The notes: generated from the letters alone by a model not told the origin. A stretch of 64,000 nt of DNA from Splendidivirga corallicola (GCA_030442035.1 JAUJEA010000004.1:62001-126000); one strand, 5' to 3'. Numbered from the stretch's first letter, positions 1 through 9,841 are shown. A program made the numbers and translations.

Positions 1-1
1 A

Positions 2-529
2 CATAACCTATATGAGTGCTCATTTGGGCCGATAGGTAGAAGTGGAGGAAGAGAGGTAATTGACGGTTTTGGTCCGCATATGAAAGATTTTGATGGAAGA
101 GAGCTCGAGGCCATTGCCTTGTATCACAAGAAATACGACAATGTGTTGCTTGAAAAAAAAGAGGGCCCCTTTTATTGGAACTTTTTGGAGATGAAATTTG
201 ATCCTTCAGACACAGATCCCAAAATAAACTTCAAAATAAGAAATCTGATAGATAGTCCCGATGAGACACCAAGGGGTGGTGGTGAGGTTGAGGTGCACGC
301 ATCGCAAACCGGAAGAACAGTCTCCTCTGTATTGCCCGATATAAAGACATTACCCAAGGCGGATGTTTTGTTGATGTATGGCGATCTGAAACCAATATGT
401 GGAACCCGCTCAAATGCTGATGGGGCCTTACAAATCCATGGGCTCAGTGATGTGCCTCAAGGTGCGGATGTATTGATAATGGCAAATGATGGAAAAGATC
501 TGAAAACTCATCATGTAAAAACAAAGTGA
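2..529 (+). CDS. C-terminal fragment of an unrecognised protein (5' end outside the window)
   Basis: The reading frame is open from base 2 to the TGA at 527-529, so the gene begins before the window. An internal ATG at 80 is possible but the codons before it (reading NLYECSFGPIGRSGG) look like coding sequence, so I treat this as a truncated gene. About 175 residues are visible. I do not recognise the family. The last 75 residues look like a small beta-rich C-terminal domain of the kind found at the end of secreted Bacteroidota enzymes (LPKADVLLMYGDLKPICGT). No membrane segment or catalytic motif is visible. It lies about 150 bp upstream of the sigma factor on the same strand and could be the last gene of a neighbouring enzyme cluster; that is inference. 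Confidence 0.6.
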   Translation, partial: HNLYECSFGPIGRSGGREVIDGFGPHMKDFDGRELEAIALYHKKYDNVLLEKKEGPFYWNFLEMKFDPSDTDPKINFKIRNLIDSPDETPRGGGEVEVHASQTGRTVSSVLPDIKTLPKADVLLMYGDLKPICGTRSNADGALQIHGLSDVPQGADVLIMANDGKDLKTHHVKTK

Positions 530-682
530 TGCTATACTGATTTTTTTGGGCCTTTTAACTGACTTACTTCTTTTTATAGTGTCAAAAGAATCCCACAACA
601 ATTTGATTAATGTTCAAAATTTTGGTAATTATGATATTTCATTCAATAGTGATGAACAATGTTTCATTGAATTGGGGGCACT

Positions 683-1297
683 TTGGGATATTTTAATAAA
701 AAGTATACACTAGAGACTTTTTCACCTTCCGAAATTTGGGACAAAATTCGAGAAGGCGATCATTTGGCCTTTACACATATCTACAATCTTTATTTTTACG
801 ACCTGTGTCGATATGGTAGCCGGATTTGTGGTGACCGTGAGCTAATTGAAGATAGCATCCAGGATTTGTTTGTAGAGATCTGGAGATCCAGAAAGCAACA
901 CCCTCAGGTTCATTCCTTAAAATATTATTTATTCAAGCGCCTTAAGAGAAAGATTATTAAAAAACTGATCGATGATAGAAAGGCTCCCATCGATCGGAAC
1001 ATTCTGGAGGATTACGATTTCAAGATCGTATTTTCACATGAAGCCGAGCTAATTTCCCAACAGATTACAAAAGAACAGCAAACCAAGTTGCTGAAAGCTT
1101 TGAATCAATTAACCAGAAGACAAAAAGAAGCCATTACCCTGAGATTTTTTGATGGATTTAGTAATGAAGAGGTGGCCAGTTTGTTGGCGATGAATACTAA
1201 GTCTGTCCGCAACCTTATTTACAGGGCCATGGTTGTGTTGAAGAAACATGTTCCCAAGTCGCTTGTACTTCTTTTAGTTGCGCTACTCACAAAATAA
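683..1297 (+). CDS. ECF-type RNA polymerase sigma factor (FecI-like)
   Basis: A 204-residue sigma-70 family protein. Region 2 lies at about residues 22-90 (DHLAFTHIYNLYFYDLCRYG, then ELIEDSIQDLFVEIW, typical of the core-binding helix). Region 4 lies at about 132-182 (RRQKEAITLRFFDGFSNEEV followed by a helix-turn-helix that contacts the -35 element). The C terminus ends in a short hydrophobic tail, as often seen in Bacteroidota ECF factors. The frame opens after a TGA at 668-670, so the start is limited: TTG at 683 is the only usual start codon, and no ATG exists before the conserved core. With the FecR protein at 1705 and the STN-domain SusC at 2986 it would form a trans-envelope signalling cascade switching on the locus. 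The FecR gene is separated by 407 bp, longer than usual for this pair, and a repeat lies between them. Confidence 0.88.
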   Translation: MGYFNKKYTLETFSPSEIWDKIREGDHLAFTHIYNLYFYDLCRYGSRICGDRELIEDSIQDLFVEIWRSRKQHPQVHSLKYYLFKRLKRKIIKKLIDDRKAPIDRNILEDYDFKIVFSHEAELISQQITKEQQTKLLKALNQLTRRQKEAITLRFFDGFSNEEVASLLAMNTKSVRNLIYRAMVVLKKHVPKSLVLLLVALLTK

Positions 1298-1341
1298 CTC
1301 TTACTATCTTTTATTTGGCTCAATTGCATGCTGGATTCCAA

Positions 1342-1508
1342 CTAATTGGTTCTAAAAAAGTATCATTTGATATTTTTAGAAAGGCTCATTGCCTTGTTTA
1401 GTCAATATTTTAGATAAAAGACTCAAGATTAAATCTATATGTTATTAGTCTTTATACTAAATTCTTTCTACTTATTACCGTAGCGAGAGCTTTTTAGGGG
1501 GGCTAACT
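1342..1508 (+). repeat. MITE-like dispersed repeat, copy 1 (short form)
   Basis: About 167 bp that recur, with few changes, at 34733-35090 in the same orientation. The left part (CTAAAAAAGTATCATTTGAT onward to about 1432) and the right part (CTATATGTTATTAGTC onward to about 1508) match the other copy, but about 190 bp present in the middle of the second copy are absent here. The ends form an imperfect terminal inverted repeat: CTAAAAAAG near the left end and CTTTTTAG near the right end. No open reading frame is present. It sits between the sigma factor and FecR genes. The remainder of this gene-free stretch (1298-1341 and 1509-1704) holds only a small hairpin at 1680-1700. Confidence 0.75.
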
Positions 1509-1679
1509 ACGGCAGTCAAGTGCAAGGACTGTTTAAATATTTTATCTGAAAACTATAATATCTTCAGTTACTTATAGGTATTGGTGGAAATATGATAAGT
1601 ATTGCTTGGGAATATTGCCGATTTTGTAAAAAGAAAAAAATAATTGAATTTTTTTGAGGACGTTCATTGAATTACGAAC

Positions 1680-1700
1680 CCTTGTATACAAATAACAAGG
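1680..1700 (+). promoter_or_regulatory. Small hairpin over the FecR translation start
   Basis: CCTTGT and ACAAGG form a perfect 6-bp inverted repeat with a 9-base spacer, ending 4 bases before the ATG of the FecR gene. In mRNA the right arm (AAGG) would overlap the likely ribosome binding position, so folding could limit translation. This is inferred from sequence only. Confidence 0.35.
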
Positions 1701-1704
1701 ATTA

Positions 1705-2823
1705 ATGAATTATCATAATTTCGATCTCATTGATTTTGTATTAGATGAATTTTTTCAGGAGTGGGTAATAAATCCAACCGAGGAATCCACCATTTTTTGG
1801 AATGATTGGATCGGGAAAAACCAGCAAAAGAAGCAAATCATTGAACAGGCCAAAGCTATTATCCAAAATGTCAATTTCGAATCGATTAATGTAACTGAAT
1901 TCGATAAAGGAGGAGTCTTGGATAATATCAATGCCATGATCAGGACGGATGAATTAACCAATGAATTAAAAGTTTCGCGAGAGACAATTGGATTTGATGA
2001 TGATGAAGTGAACGAAACAGTGATATATTCATTGGAAACAAAAAGGGAAAAAATCAAAATCTGGTACAGAGCTGCAGCGGTTATTTTCATAGTAGCTGCC
2101 ATTGGCATCTCAGCTTTTCTATTGGATCGTTTTAACCAAGCAACTACTCAGATAGTTTATACTGATGAATTCGTAGAAAAATCTTGTGGCCCTGGAGAAA
2201 AATTGAATGTTAAACTTGCGGATGGAACAAGAGTCAAGTTGAACAGCAATAGTAAATTAATCATTCCCAGAATGTTTTCTGAGAATGAACGAAAAGTGAT
2301 CTTGGTAGGAGAAGCTTTTTTTGATGTCACCAAAGATGTATCAAGACCGTTCATTATTTCCTCCGATCAAATAACAACAGTGGTTCATGGCACCTCTTTT
2401 AATGTCAGAGCTTTTTCACATGAACCCGATATTAAAGTAGCTGTAGCTGAAGGAAGGGTTTCTGTAGAAACACTGAAGACATCTAACAAAGACCAGGTTA
2501 AAGAGACTTTATTATTGAATCCAAGCGAAATGGCTGTTTTTGAGAAAGCTACTCATGAAACGGAGAAAGTCAAATTTGATTTTGTTCGAGAAATAGGATG
2601 GAAAGATGGTATTATATACTTTGAAAATGCTGATATCCATGAGGTGTTGCAAACATTGGAGAATTGGTATGGTGTAACCTTTATTAAAAATGGTCAGATA
2701 AACGAGGATAAAGATTATACGGGAAGTTTTGATAAAAAATCATTGGAGGTGGTATTGGAAGGGCTTGGATATGTATTCGACTTTAGATATGAGATAAAAG
2801 GAAAAATAATCCTGCTTAACTAA
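1705..2823 (+). CDS. FecR-type anti-sigma factor
   Basis: A 372-residue inner membrane protein expected to hold the ECF sigma factor inactive until the partner SusC signals substrate. Residues 1-110 are cytoplasmic and contact sigma. One membrane helix lies at about 120-142 (AAAVIFIVAAIGISAFLL). The periplasmic FecR domain covers about 150-250, with the hallmark LADGTRVKLNSNSKL and GEAFFDVTKD segments. The C-terminal 70 residues form the DUF4974 module found in Bacteroidota FecR proteins, with the typical NADIHEVLQTLENWYGV and YTGSFDKKSLEVVLEGL segments. Length is usual for the family. The ATG at 1705 is the natural start. It is followed within 170 bp by an STN-containing SusC, its expected signalling partner. 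Confidence 0.92.
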   Translation: MNYHNFDLIDFVLDEFFQEWVINPTEESTIFWNDWIGKNQQKKQIIEQAKAIIQNVNFESINVTEFDKGGVLDNINAMIRTDELTNELKVSRETIGFDDDEVNETVIYSLETKREKIKIWYRAAAVIFIVAAIGISAFLLDRFNQATTQIVYTDEFVEKSCGPGEKLNVKLADGTRVKLNSNSKLIIPRMFSENERKVILVGEAFFDVTKDVSRPFIISSDQITTVVHGTSFNVRAFSHEPDIKVAVAEGRVSVETLKTSNKDQVKETLLLNPSEMAVFEKATHETEKVKFDFVREIGWKDGIIYFENADIHEVLQTLENWYGVTFIKNGQINEDKDYTGSFDKKSLEVVLEGLGYVFDFRYEIKGKIILLN

Positions 2824-2985
2824 CGCCTAAAATTATGACAAAAATTGATACAAGTTGAAAGCAAATCACATGTTGAGTAATTATCAAATCTCACGACGCT
2901 GATCAGGACATTGGGGAATGGCTTTTCCAGCAGTCGTGAGATTGATCATGTTCTTGATAAATCATTTACCAAAAACAAAATAATT

Positions 2986-5900
2986 ATGACTGTAAAACTA
3001 CTAAAAAAAATTTTAATCATGTCGAAATACGCGATTTTTGGCATATTTCTACAGTGCCTGCTGTATTCTTTGTTATTTGCCGGTTCCGGTAAAGCGCAAC
3101 GGATGAGCCTTGAAAATATTCAAATTTCAGTTGAGTTGAATGATGCTTCGGTAGAAGAGGCATTTGAAATAATTGAGGGATTGACTGATTTCAGATTTTC
3201 ATACAAAAAAAGATTAATCCATCAGGCAAAAAAACTTAACCTTAATAAGACAGAATTATCATTGGCAGATCTGTTAAGGAGCATTGCTAAAACTACGCAT
3301 TTGCGCTTTAAAAGGATTGATGAAACCATTCATGTAACAAGAAAGGAAAAGGGCGGTGACGGTTTTCTCGATAAGTTCATCACAGAGGAAATTGTAATAG
3401 ATCGGACTATTACAGGAAAAGTAACTGACGAGAATGGAGATGGTTTACCTGGCGTTAATGTTTTGGTAAAGGCTACTGACATCGGTACCATTACTGATAC
3501 AAATGGAAACTATACATTAAACATACCCGATGATGCCGTTACAATGATTTTTTCCTATGTCGGCTACCTTTCTGAAGAGGTTGAAATAGGCAGTCAATCT
3601 AAGATTGATATTACGCTGACTCCGGATGTAACTACCCTTTCGGAAATTGTGGTCGTTGGATATGGCTCTGAGCAAAAAGCGAACCTGACAGGTTCTGTTG
3701 GGACCCTCAAAAGCTCTGAATTGACACAAGTACCCACTGCTAGTAGCACTGGACTTCTTGCTGGTAGAATTCCCGGTGTAATCACAAAACAGACCTCAGG
3801 TTTGCCCGGGGGAGATGATACCACTATCAGGATTCGTGGCTTTCAGGGAAATCCTTTGATATTGGTCGATGGAGTACAAATGACAGGTGGTTTTACACGT
3901 ATTGATCCAAATGACATTGAGAGTATCACTGTGTTGAAGGATGCATCAGCAGCCGTTTACGGATCGAGGGCAGGAAATGGGGTCATTTTGGTGACCACTA
4001 AAAGAGGAACAGCAGGAGCTCCCAAAATCTCCTATGACGGTAGCTATACAATACAAGAAGCTACTGCATTTCATGAACACGTCGATGCGGGAAAGTTTAT
4101 CGAGTTATGGCGGGAATCCGATCTCAACGATATAGGGGATATTGATGCGACTTATACGGAAGAGGATCTGAACAATTTTAGGAATGCAGCTCCCGGGTTT
4201 GAAGGTGGGGACTGGGTGGATGCCTTGATTGATAATTTGGCACCAATGCATCAACATAGTTTTAAAGTATCCGGTGGGTCAGATGATGTGCGCTATTTTA
4301 CATCTCTTGGCCTAACAGATCAGGAGAGCTATTTTAGAAGCCGTGATTTTGATTATGATCGTTACAATGCCCGGATTAACCTGGATGTTGATGTGAACGA
4401 AAATATTGGTTTTAATATTGATCTTTCTTATCGTCACGATCAAAGAGTGAGGCCTCAGTCTGGTTTGGGCACTATATGGAATGAACTCCAAACAGCACAC
4501 CCCATTTATCTGACAACTTTACCTGATCCCACAATTGGGGTTCCTTATACCGGATTTTCTCAACGAAATCCTGTAGCGAGATCTTCCCAAAGTACGCAAG
4601 GTAAATATGAAAGAAAAGATGATACTTTTAGAGGCAAGATTGGGTTGTATTATAATGTGCCATTTATTCAAGGGTTACAAGCCCGGGTAGAATTAAATAC
4701 TGTGCTGGTCAGGAGATCCACTAAAACCTTATTCACGCCCTTCCAGGTCTTTCAATATGATCACCAAAACGATGCCTATATAGACCATGGTGCCAATGCA
4801 CCTCGCAGTAGCATTTCCGACGAGCAGTTTAGAAGCAATCAAATTTATCCATTGCTGGCATTAGAGTACGAAAAGAATTTCGGTAACCACAACATTAAGT
4901 TTCTGGCTCTTGGGGAGCAATTGACAAGGAAATTTAGTTCATTCTTTGCAAGAAGAGAGGATCTTCTTTCTACTTCCATTCCGGAGCTATTTTCAGGGTC
5001 CGAAGATTTGCAAACAAACTTTGGTTCTTCGGGAGCCAATATTGGTAGAAAGAGCTTTGTAGGGAGGCTTAATTATCGCTTTAAAGACAGATATCTCTTT
5101 GAGGCCACTTTTCGGGCGGATGGCAATGTACTCTTTGCACCTGAAACAAGATGGGGTTATTTCCCAAGTATTTCCGCCGGCTGGATATTGTCCGAAGAAT
5201 CTTTTATGAAGGGGATCAGAGGTATCGTGGATAATTTAAAAATACGACTTTCTTATTCCCAACTTGGGGATGATACGGCTGATGGTTTGAGTGGCTTTGA
5301 TTACTTAACTGGTTACACCCAGGTTCGGGAAGGAGATCCTTACCTTCTTGGTAATAACGAAGTTCAGCCACGAATCGGAACACTGGGGCTGGTAAATCCG
5401 GCATTGACCTGGGAGGAGATCACTTTATACAATTTTGGCCTGGAAGCTTCTTTTCTTGAAGGAAAATTGCAACTGGAAGCCGATCTCTTTTATAGAAAAA
5501 GAGATGGTTTGCTGGGACAAAACTTGCAAGCTGTGCCCAGTACTTTTGGAGGTTCTCTGCCACTCGTCAATTTAAACAGCAGAACTAACAGAGGTGTTGA
5601 GTTAAGAGTATCCTATCGACAGGATGTGGGAAAGGTAAAACTAGACATTTCTCCTAACATGACACTAGCCAGAGCAAAATGGGGAGATGTTCTGGATCAG
5701 GAGGAATTTGATGATCCCGATCAATTACGCATTTTCGGAAGAGATGGGGAATGGGTGAACAGAAATTTTGGTTACAGGTCAAATGGTATATTTATGAGCC
5801 AGGAAGAAATTGACAACCATTCAATAATTCAGGATGGCAATGACAACTCGACACTTCGTCCGGGCGACATAAAATACCTTGATCTTGATGGCAATGACAC

Positions 5901-6459
5901 GATCAACTTTAGAGATCAGGAGGTGATAGCCTTCGCTTCCGGACTTCCGGAATTGGTGTACGGTATGCGCATTGGAGTTCAGTACAAAAACTTTAGCTTG
6001 AACATGTTAATGCAAGGTGCCTCTCGCTTTAGCGTGAATATCAATGGTTCTGCGAGAACTATGTTTAGTAATTTTTCAACACCATTGACCTATCATTATG
6101 ATCTACGTTGGCAACCGGACCCTGATAACCCCGACGTGAATATCAATCCTGATGCAGAATTACCCGCAGCTACCCGCTCTCCTAATTCGAACAACGCACT
6201 TAACTCCGATTTTTACAGAAAGGATGTGACATTTATCAGAATGAAAAATATCAATCTGTCTTATTCGGTTCCGGAACATCTCATATCACGCACCGGTCTG
6301 AGTAACGCTCAAATCTATGTCGCAGCGGAAAATCTCTTTACACTTTCCAACCTGGGTATTTACAAAAATTCCTTTGATCCGGAATCTACTCAATCAAGTG
6401 CTGCAAGGAACTATCCTATTAACAGGAATTTTACGGTGGGTTTGAGGATGTCTTTCTAA
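2986..6459 (+). CDS. SusC-type TonB-dependent outer membrane receptor with STN domain
   Basis: About 1157 residues. The chosen ATG at 2986 gives the classic leader of this family (MTVKLLKKILIMSKYA, cleavage after GKAQ near residue 38); a longer frame begins at a TTG at 2911 but would place non-signal residues first. The STN signalling domain covers about 45-115 and should contact the periplasmic FecR. A carboxypeptidase-regulatory-like domain follows (about 140-215, DENGDGLPGVNVLVKATD), then the TonB plug (SEIVVVGYGSEQKANLTGSV, ILVDGVQM, SITVLKDASAAVYGSRAGNG), then the 22-stranded barrel ending in a C-terminal Phe (FTVGLRMSF). It imports glycan fragments together with the SusD lipoprotein encoded 19 bp downstream. 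The substrate cannot be read from the sequence. Confidence 0.96.
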   Translation: MTVKLLKKILIMSKYAIFGIFLQCLLYSLLFAGSGKAQRMSLENIQISVELNDASVEEAFEIIEGLTDFRFSYKKRLIHQAKKLNLNKTELSLADLLRSIAKTTHLRFKRIDETIHVTRKEKGGDGFLDKFITEEIVIDRTITGKVTDENGDGLPGVNVLVKATDIGTITDTNGNYTLNIPDDAVTMIFSYVGYLSEEVEIGSQSKIDITLTPDVTTLSEIVVVGYGSEQKANLTGSVGTLKSSELTQVPTASSTGLLAGRIPGVITKQTSGLPGGDDTTIRIRGFQGNPLILVDGVQMTGGFTRIDPNDIESITVLKDASAAVYGSRAGNGVILVTTKRGTAGAPKISYDGSYTIQEATAFHEHVDAGKFIELWRESDLNDIGDIDATYTEEDLNNFRNAAPGFEGGDWVDALIDNLAPMHQHSFKVSGGSDDVRYFTSLGLTDQESYFRSRDFDYDRYNARINLDVDVNENIGFNIDLSYRHDQRVRPQSGLGTIWNELQTAHPIYLTTLPDPTIGVPYTGFSQRNPVARSSQSTQGKYERKDDTFRGKIGLYYNVPFIQGLQARVELNTVLVRRSTKTLFTPFQVFQYDHQNDAYIDHGANAPRSSISDEQFRSNQIYPLLALEYEKNFGNHNIKFLALGEQLTRKFSSFFARREDLLSTSIPELFSGSEDLQTNFGSSGANIGRKSFVGRLNYRFKDRYLFEATFRADGNVLFAPETRWGYFPSISAGWILSEESFMKGIRGIVDNLKIRLSYSQLGDDTADGLSGFDYLTGYTQVREGDPYLLGNNEVQPRIGTLGLVNPALTWEEITLYNFGLEASFLEGKLQLEADLFYRKRDGLLGQNLQAVPSTFGGSLPLVNLNSRTNRGVELRVSYRQDVGKVKLDISPNMTLARAKWGDVLDQEEFDDPDQLRIFGRDGEWVNRNFGYRSNGIFMSQEEIDNHSIIQDGNDNSTLRPGDIKYLDLDGNDTINFRDQEVIAFASGLPELVYGMRIGVQYKNFSLNMLMQGASRFSVNINGSARTMFSNFSTPLTYHYDLRWQPDPDNPDVNINPDAELPAATRSPNSNNALNSDFYRKDVTFIRMKNINLSYSVPEHLISRTGLSNAQIYVAAENLFTLSNLGIYKNSFDPESTQSSAARNYPINRNFTVGLRMSF

Positions 6460-6478
6460 AACTTAAAATGTAAGAACC

Positions 6479-8263
6479 ATGAAAAAAATATATATACTCG
6501 TCGTATTGCTTTTAGCATCAATAGCTTGTGAGGATCCTTTCGATCTTACAAGAAAGGATATCATTTCAGAAGATATCGTTTTTGAAGATGAAGGATTAGC
6601 CAATGCTTTTTTAGCCGATTTATATAGTAATGCACAGTTTCAGATCATCACAGGCCAGAGCAATTTTAACATGAATCTGATAAATTCATTTGGAGGTGAA
6701 GCCAGAAATTTCGCACCATGGCAGGCCCCCTTTGGACAGGTCATTGGTCCGGTTTTCAATGAGCAGGGAGCCGGAGCACTTAATTACTGGCCTTATGCTC
6801 ACATTCGGGAAACTAATGAATTCATAACGAGGCTTCCAGGGTCCTCAAGTTTGGGAGAAGATTTTATTGCTGTTCGTGTGGCGGAAGCCAGATTTATCAG
6901 AGCCCATGCTTATTTCGAGATGGTAAAACGTTATGGTGGTATTCCTTTGGTAACAGAGGCTCTTCCGATAGATGCCTCTGAAGAAGAATTGTTTGTGTCC
7001 AGAAATTCGGAAAAAGAGATTTACGATTTTATAGGTTCTGAAATGGATGAAATTGTAGATATTTTACCTTCTGTTGCCGACCAGGATGGTAGAGCTACCA
7101 GATGGGCTGCCCTGGCTCTTAAAAGCAGGGCAATGCTCTATGCAGCTAGCATTGCTCAATTTGGCTCAGTTCAATTGGATGGACTCCTGGGAATCCCTTC
7201 GGGTGAGGCTAATACATATTATCAGCGTTCTTTAGATGCTTCAAGAGAGATCATTACCAATGGGCCATTCTCACTATACAGAAAACAATCGGATCCGGTT
7301 CAAAATTTTACGGATCTTTTTACAGATGAAAATGGAAACCCTGAGGTGATCTTTGCTGAAAAATGGGATGCTTTAGCAGGAAAGGGGCATGACTGGGATT
7401 TAACCGCTCATCCGGATGGATTTGGCTTTTCATGGAATTCCAATTATCCAGTCTATCTGGAAACACTGGAGCTCTTTGATTTTATGGATGGTACTTCCGG
7501 AAAAGTAGACAGATCCATGTATGATGATACCACTCCAATTGACCCAAATTGGTTCTTTGGGCAAAGGGACCCTCGTATGAGGGCGTCAATATCCCACCCT
7601 GGAATGAGCTGGAGAGGCAAAACTGTGCATTATCACAGAAGCACCGATTATACTGATCCTGCGGATGGGCTTAGGAAAAGATCTGCAAGTGCCACATTTA
7701 TTATTCCTGGTTCCGACGATTGGCCTGGAGCCGGTCCCCGAAGAAACATAAATGCTGCCACCACCAGTCTGCAAATAAGAAAAAGATTGGACGAGAACCT
7801 GCCTGCCACAGGAGTAAACTTATCCAGCACGGATTTTTATGTGTTTCGACTGGGTGAAATCATGTTGAACTATGTAGAGGCTGCATTTTATCTGGGAGAT
7901 CCAAATGGAGATATGGCTAACATATTGAACAATGAGATCCGTGATAGAGCTGGTATGCCTGCTTTAAGTGGTGCAGAAATTACAGAGGACAAAATAAGAC
8001 AGGAGCGAAGAGTTGAATTGGCATTTGAGGCGCATTCCTTTTGGGATCTTAGAAGATGGAGAATAGCAGTTCAGGAACTGGATGGTGTTGTGCGACATCG
8101 GATGCACTTTAGATATGATTATGACGATGGTACCTATACAATCGCAATAGCAGATGGGGATCGAGGTCGAGTGAGAAGCCACCAGGAGCGTAATTACTAC
8201 TATGCCCTTGGATTAGCTCGCCTGGCCGATAATCCTAAACTAATTGAGAACCCGGGATATTAA
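6479..8263 (+). CDS. SusD/RagB-family surface glycan-binding lipoprotein
   Basis: 594 residues. The N terminus is a lipoprotein signal (lipobox ASIAC, Cys17), followed by EDPFDLTRKD as is typical after the SusD lipid anchor. The middle shows the family's helical repeats: AEARFIRAHAYFEMVKRYGG near residue 140 and the RATRWAALALKSRAMLYAA segment. The C-terminal RagB/SusD domain ends with the usual RRVELAFEAHSFWDLRRWRI segment. It caps the SusC barrel encoded immediately upstream and captures glycan at the cell surface. The 19-bp spacing indicates one transcript. A strong hairpin follows about 17 bp after the stop, so much transcription may end here. Confidence 0.96.
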   Translation: MKKIYILVVLLLASIACEDPFDLTRKDIISEDIVFEDEGLANAFLADLYSNAQFQIITGQSNFNMNLINSFGGEARNFAPWQAPFGQVIGPVFNEQGAGALNYWPYAHIRETNEFITRLPGSSSLGEDFIAVRVAEARFIRAHAYFEMVKRYGGIPLVTEALPIDASEEELFVSRNSEKEIYDFIGSEMDEIVDILPSVADQDGRATRWAALALKSRAMLYAASIAQFGSVQLDGLLGIPSGEANTYYQRSLDASREIITNGPFSLYRKQSDPVQNFTDLFTDENGNPEVIFAEKWDALAGKGHDWDLTAHPDGFGFSWNSNYPVYLETLELFDFMDGTSGKVDRSMYDDTTPIDPNWFFGQRDPRMRASISHPGMSWRGKTVHYHRSTDYTDPADGLRKRSASATFIIPGSDDWPGAGPRRNINAATTSLQIRKRLDENLPATGVNLSSTDFYVFRLGEIMLNYVEAAFYLGDPNGDMANILNNEIRDRAGMPALSGAEITEDKIRQERRVELAFEAHSFWDLRRWRIAVQELDGVVRHRMHFRYDYDDGTYTIAIADGDRGRVRSHQERNYYYALGLARLADNPKLIENPGY

Positions 8264-8279
8264 TCTCAATGAATGAAAT

Positions 8280-8326
8280 GGGCATGAGAGTCTGTTATTA
8301 TAGCTCGCATGCCCATCCCTTTTAAA
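8280..8326 (+). terminator. Probable Rho-independent terminator after SusD
   Basis: GGGCATGAG at 8280-8288 pairs with CTCGCATGCCC ending at 8314 (one bulged base), with a loop of about 15 bases, followed by a short T-containing stretch (CCCTTTT). It lies between SusD and the first sulfatase and would separate the signal/import genes from the enzyme genes, or attenuate between them. The T run is short, so efficiency is uncertain. Confidence 0.6.
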
Positions 8327-8383
8327 CTAAGTTGTGCTTATTAAAAGCAAGACAATCACCATAATTTTTTGGATAAAAGATTC

Positions 8384-9841
8384 ATGAAAGCCATTAATCG
8401 AAAGAAAACAGCTAACACACTAATTTTGAAATTGAATATTGAATCCCTTAAAGTTGTACTACTGGTAATAGTTAATGTCATTGCAGCATTTCCATCAATT
8501 GTATGGGCACATAACGCAAATGAGTTCATAGATTCAGTCTCTGTTTCAGATAAACCTAACATTATCATTATTCTTACCGATGATGCTGGATATTCGGATT
8601 TTGGATTTCAAGGAAATAAGGATTTTGACACACCAAATATCGATGCCCTGGCAAAGTCCGGGGTCATTTGTACACAAGGATATGTTTCGGAATCCGTATG
8701 CAGTCCATCTCGAGCAGGATTATTAACGGGTCGCTACCAACAACGTTTTGGACATGAATATAACCTGCCGGGAAAGCCGGAGAAAGGAGATATGGCCGAA
8801 TACATGGGTTTGCCTATTGAGGAAAGAACATTGGCAGCCCAATTGAAATCACTTGGATATCAAACCGGGGCAATTGGTAAATGGCATTTGGGGCATGCAG
8901 ATCATTTTCATCCGAATAAGAGAGGATTCGATGAATTCTTCGGTATGCTCGGAGGATCCAACGCTTATTTTGACAGCCTTAGAAGTGATAGAAAGGGAAC
9001 CAGAATCTTAAGAAATTCAGAGCCTGTTCAAAATCCGCTTCCTTATCTCACCGAAGCGTTTGGGAAAGAGGCTTGTGATTTTATAAAGAGGCATAAGGAC
9101 AATCCCTTTTTTTTGTATTTGGCTTTTAATGCAGTACACACCCCCATGCATGCGAAATCAGACGACTTAAGGTTATATGATGATATAAATGGAAAGGCAA
9201 GAAGAACATTGGCTGCCATGACAAAATCCCTTGATGATCAAATTGGGGCAATTATGGCCCAGCTTAAAACATTGAAACTGGATAAAAAGACCATTGTCTT
9301 CTTTTTGAACGATAACGGTGGTGCCCATAACAATGGTTCAAGAAATGTGGACCTGAAAGGAGGAAAGGGAACACTCATGGAGGGAGGCATCAGAGTTCCT
9401 TTTCTGATAAGCTGGAAAGGAAAACTTGCTTCCAACAAATATTATCATTTTCCGGTAAGTGCGTTGGATATTTACGCCACAACGGTTGGTATTGCAGGTG
9501 GGGCGCTTTCTAAGGACAGGAAATACGATGGTGTGAACCTGATCCCCTTTTTAACGGGAATTGAAAAACAAAGACCACACGAAATACTCTATTGGCGCAG
9601 ATCAAAAGGAGCAGCTATCCGAAAGGGTGATTGGAAACTTATCAGGCTGCCCGACAGACCGCCTATGCTTTTTGACCTTTCTAAAGATGCTAATGAAAGT
9701 TTCGATTTGAATCAAAATAATCCTGAAAAAGTCAAGGAATTGATGATGGATCTTTTTGCCTGGGAGACAGAATTAGCACACCCTCTATGGGTTACTTCAC
9801 CCATTTGGATCAAAAGAAATATTGAGCATTACAATAAGTAG
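8384..9841 (+). CDS. S1 family sulfatase (arylsulfatase-like), secreted
   Basis: About 485 residues. ATG 8384 is preferred to an in-frame TTG at 8369. The alkaline-phosphatase-fold sulfatase core starts with NIIIILTDDAGYSDFG, giving the metal-binding Asp pair. The maturation motif is CSPSR with Cys106 as the residue converted to formylglycine, followed by GLLTGRYQQRFG. GAIGKWHLGH carries the substrate Lys and His, and FFLNDNGGAHNNG the distal metal Asp/Asn. A hydrophobic N-terminal stretch ending near PSIVWA looks like a standard signal peptide rather than a lipobox. It hydrolyses a sulfate ester outside the cytoplasm; the sugar and position are not determined by sequence. It follows the terminator after SusD. 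Confidence 0.93.
   Translation: MKAINRKKTANTLILKLNIESLKVVLLVIVNVIAAFPSIVWAHNANEFIDSVSVSDKPNIIIILTDDAGYSDFGFQGNKDFDTPNIDALAKSGVICTQGYVSESVCSPSRAGLLTGRYQQRFGHEYNLPGKPEKGDMAEYMGLPIEERTLAAQLKSLGYQTGAIGKWHLGHADHFHPNKRGFDEFFGMLGGSNAYFDSLRSDRKGTRILRNSEPVQNPLPYLTEAFGKEACDFIKRHKDNPFFLYLAFNAVHTPMHAKSDDLRLYDDINGKARRTLAAMTKSLDDQIGAIMAQLKTLKLDKKTIVFFLNDNGGAHNNGSRNVDLKGGKGTLMEGGIRVPFLISWKGKLASNKYYHFPVSALDIYATTVGIAGGALSKDRKYDGVNLIPFLTGIEKQRPHEILYWRRSKGAAIRKGDWKLIRLPDRPPMLFDLSKDANESFDLNQNNPEKVKELMMDLFAWETELAHPLWVTSPIWIKRNIEHYNK

Noticed and set aside
1342..1508. Riboswitch or conserved structured RNA in front of FecR
   Set aside because: The second copy before an unrelated sulfatase gene, the terminal inverted repeats and the large internal length difference fit a mobile repeat better than a conserved aptamer.
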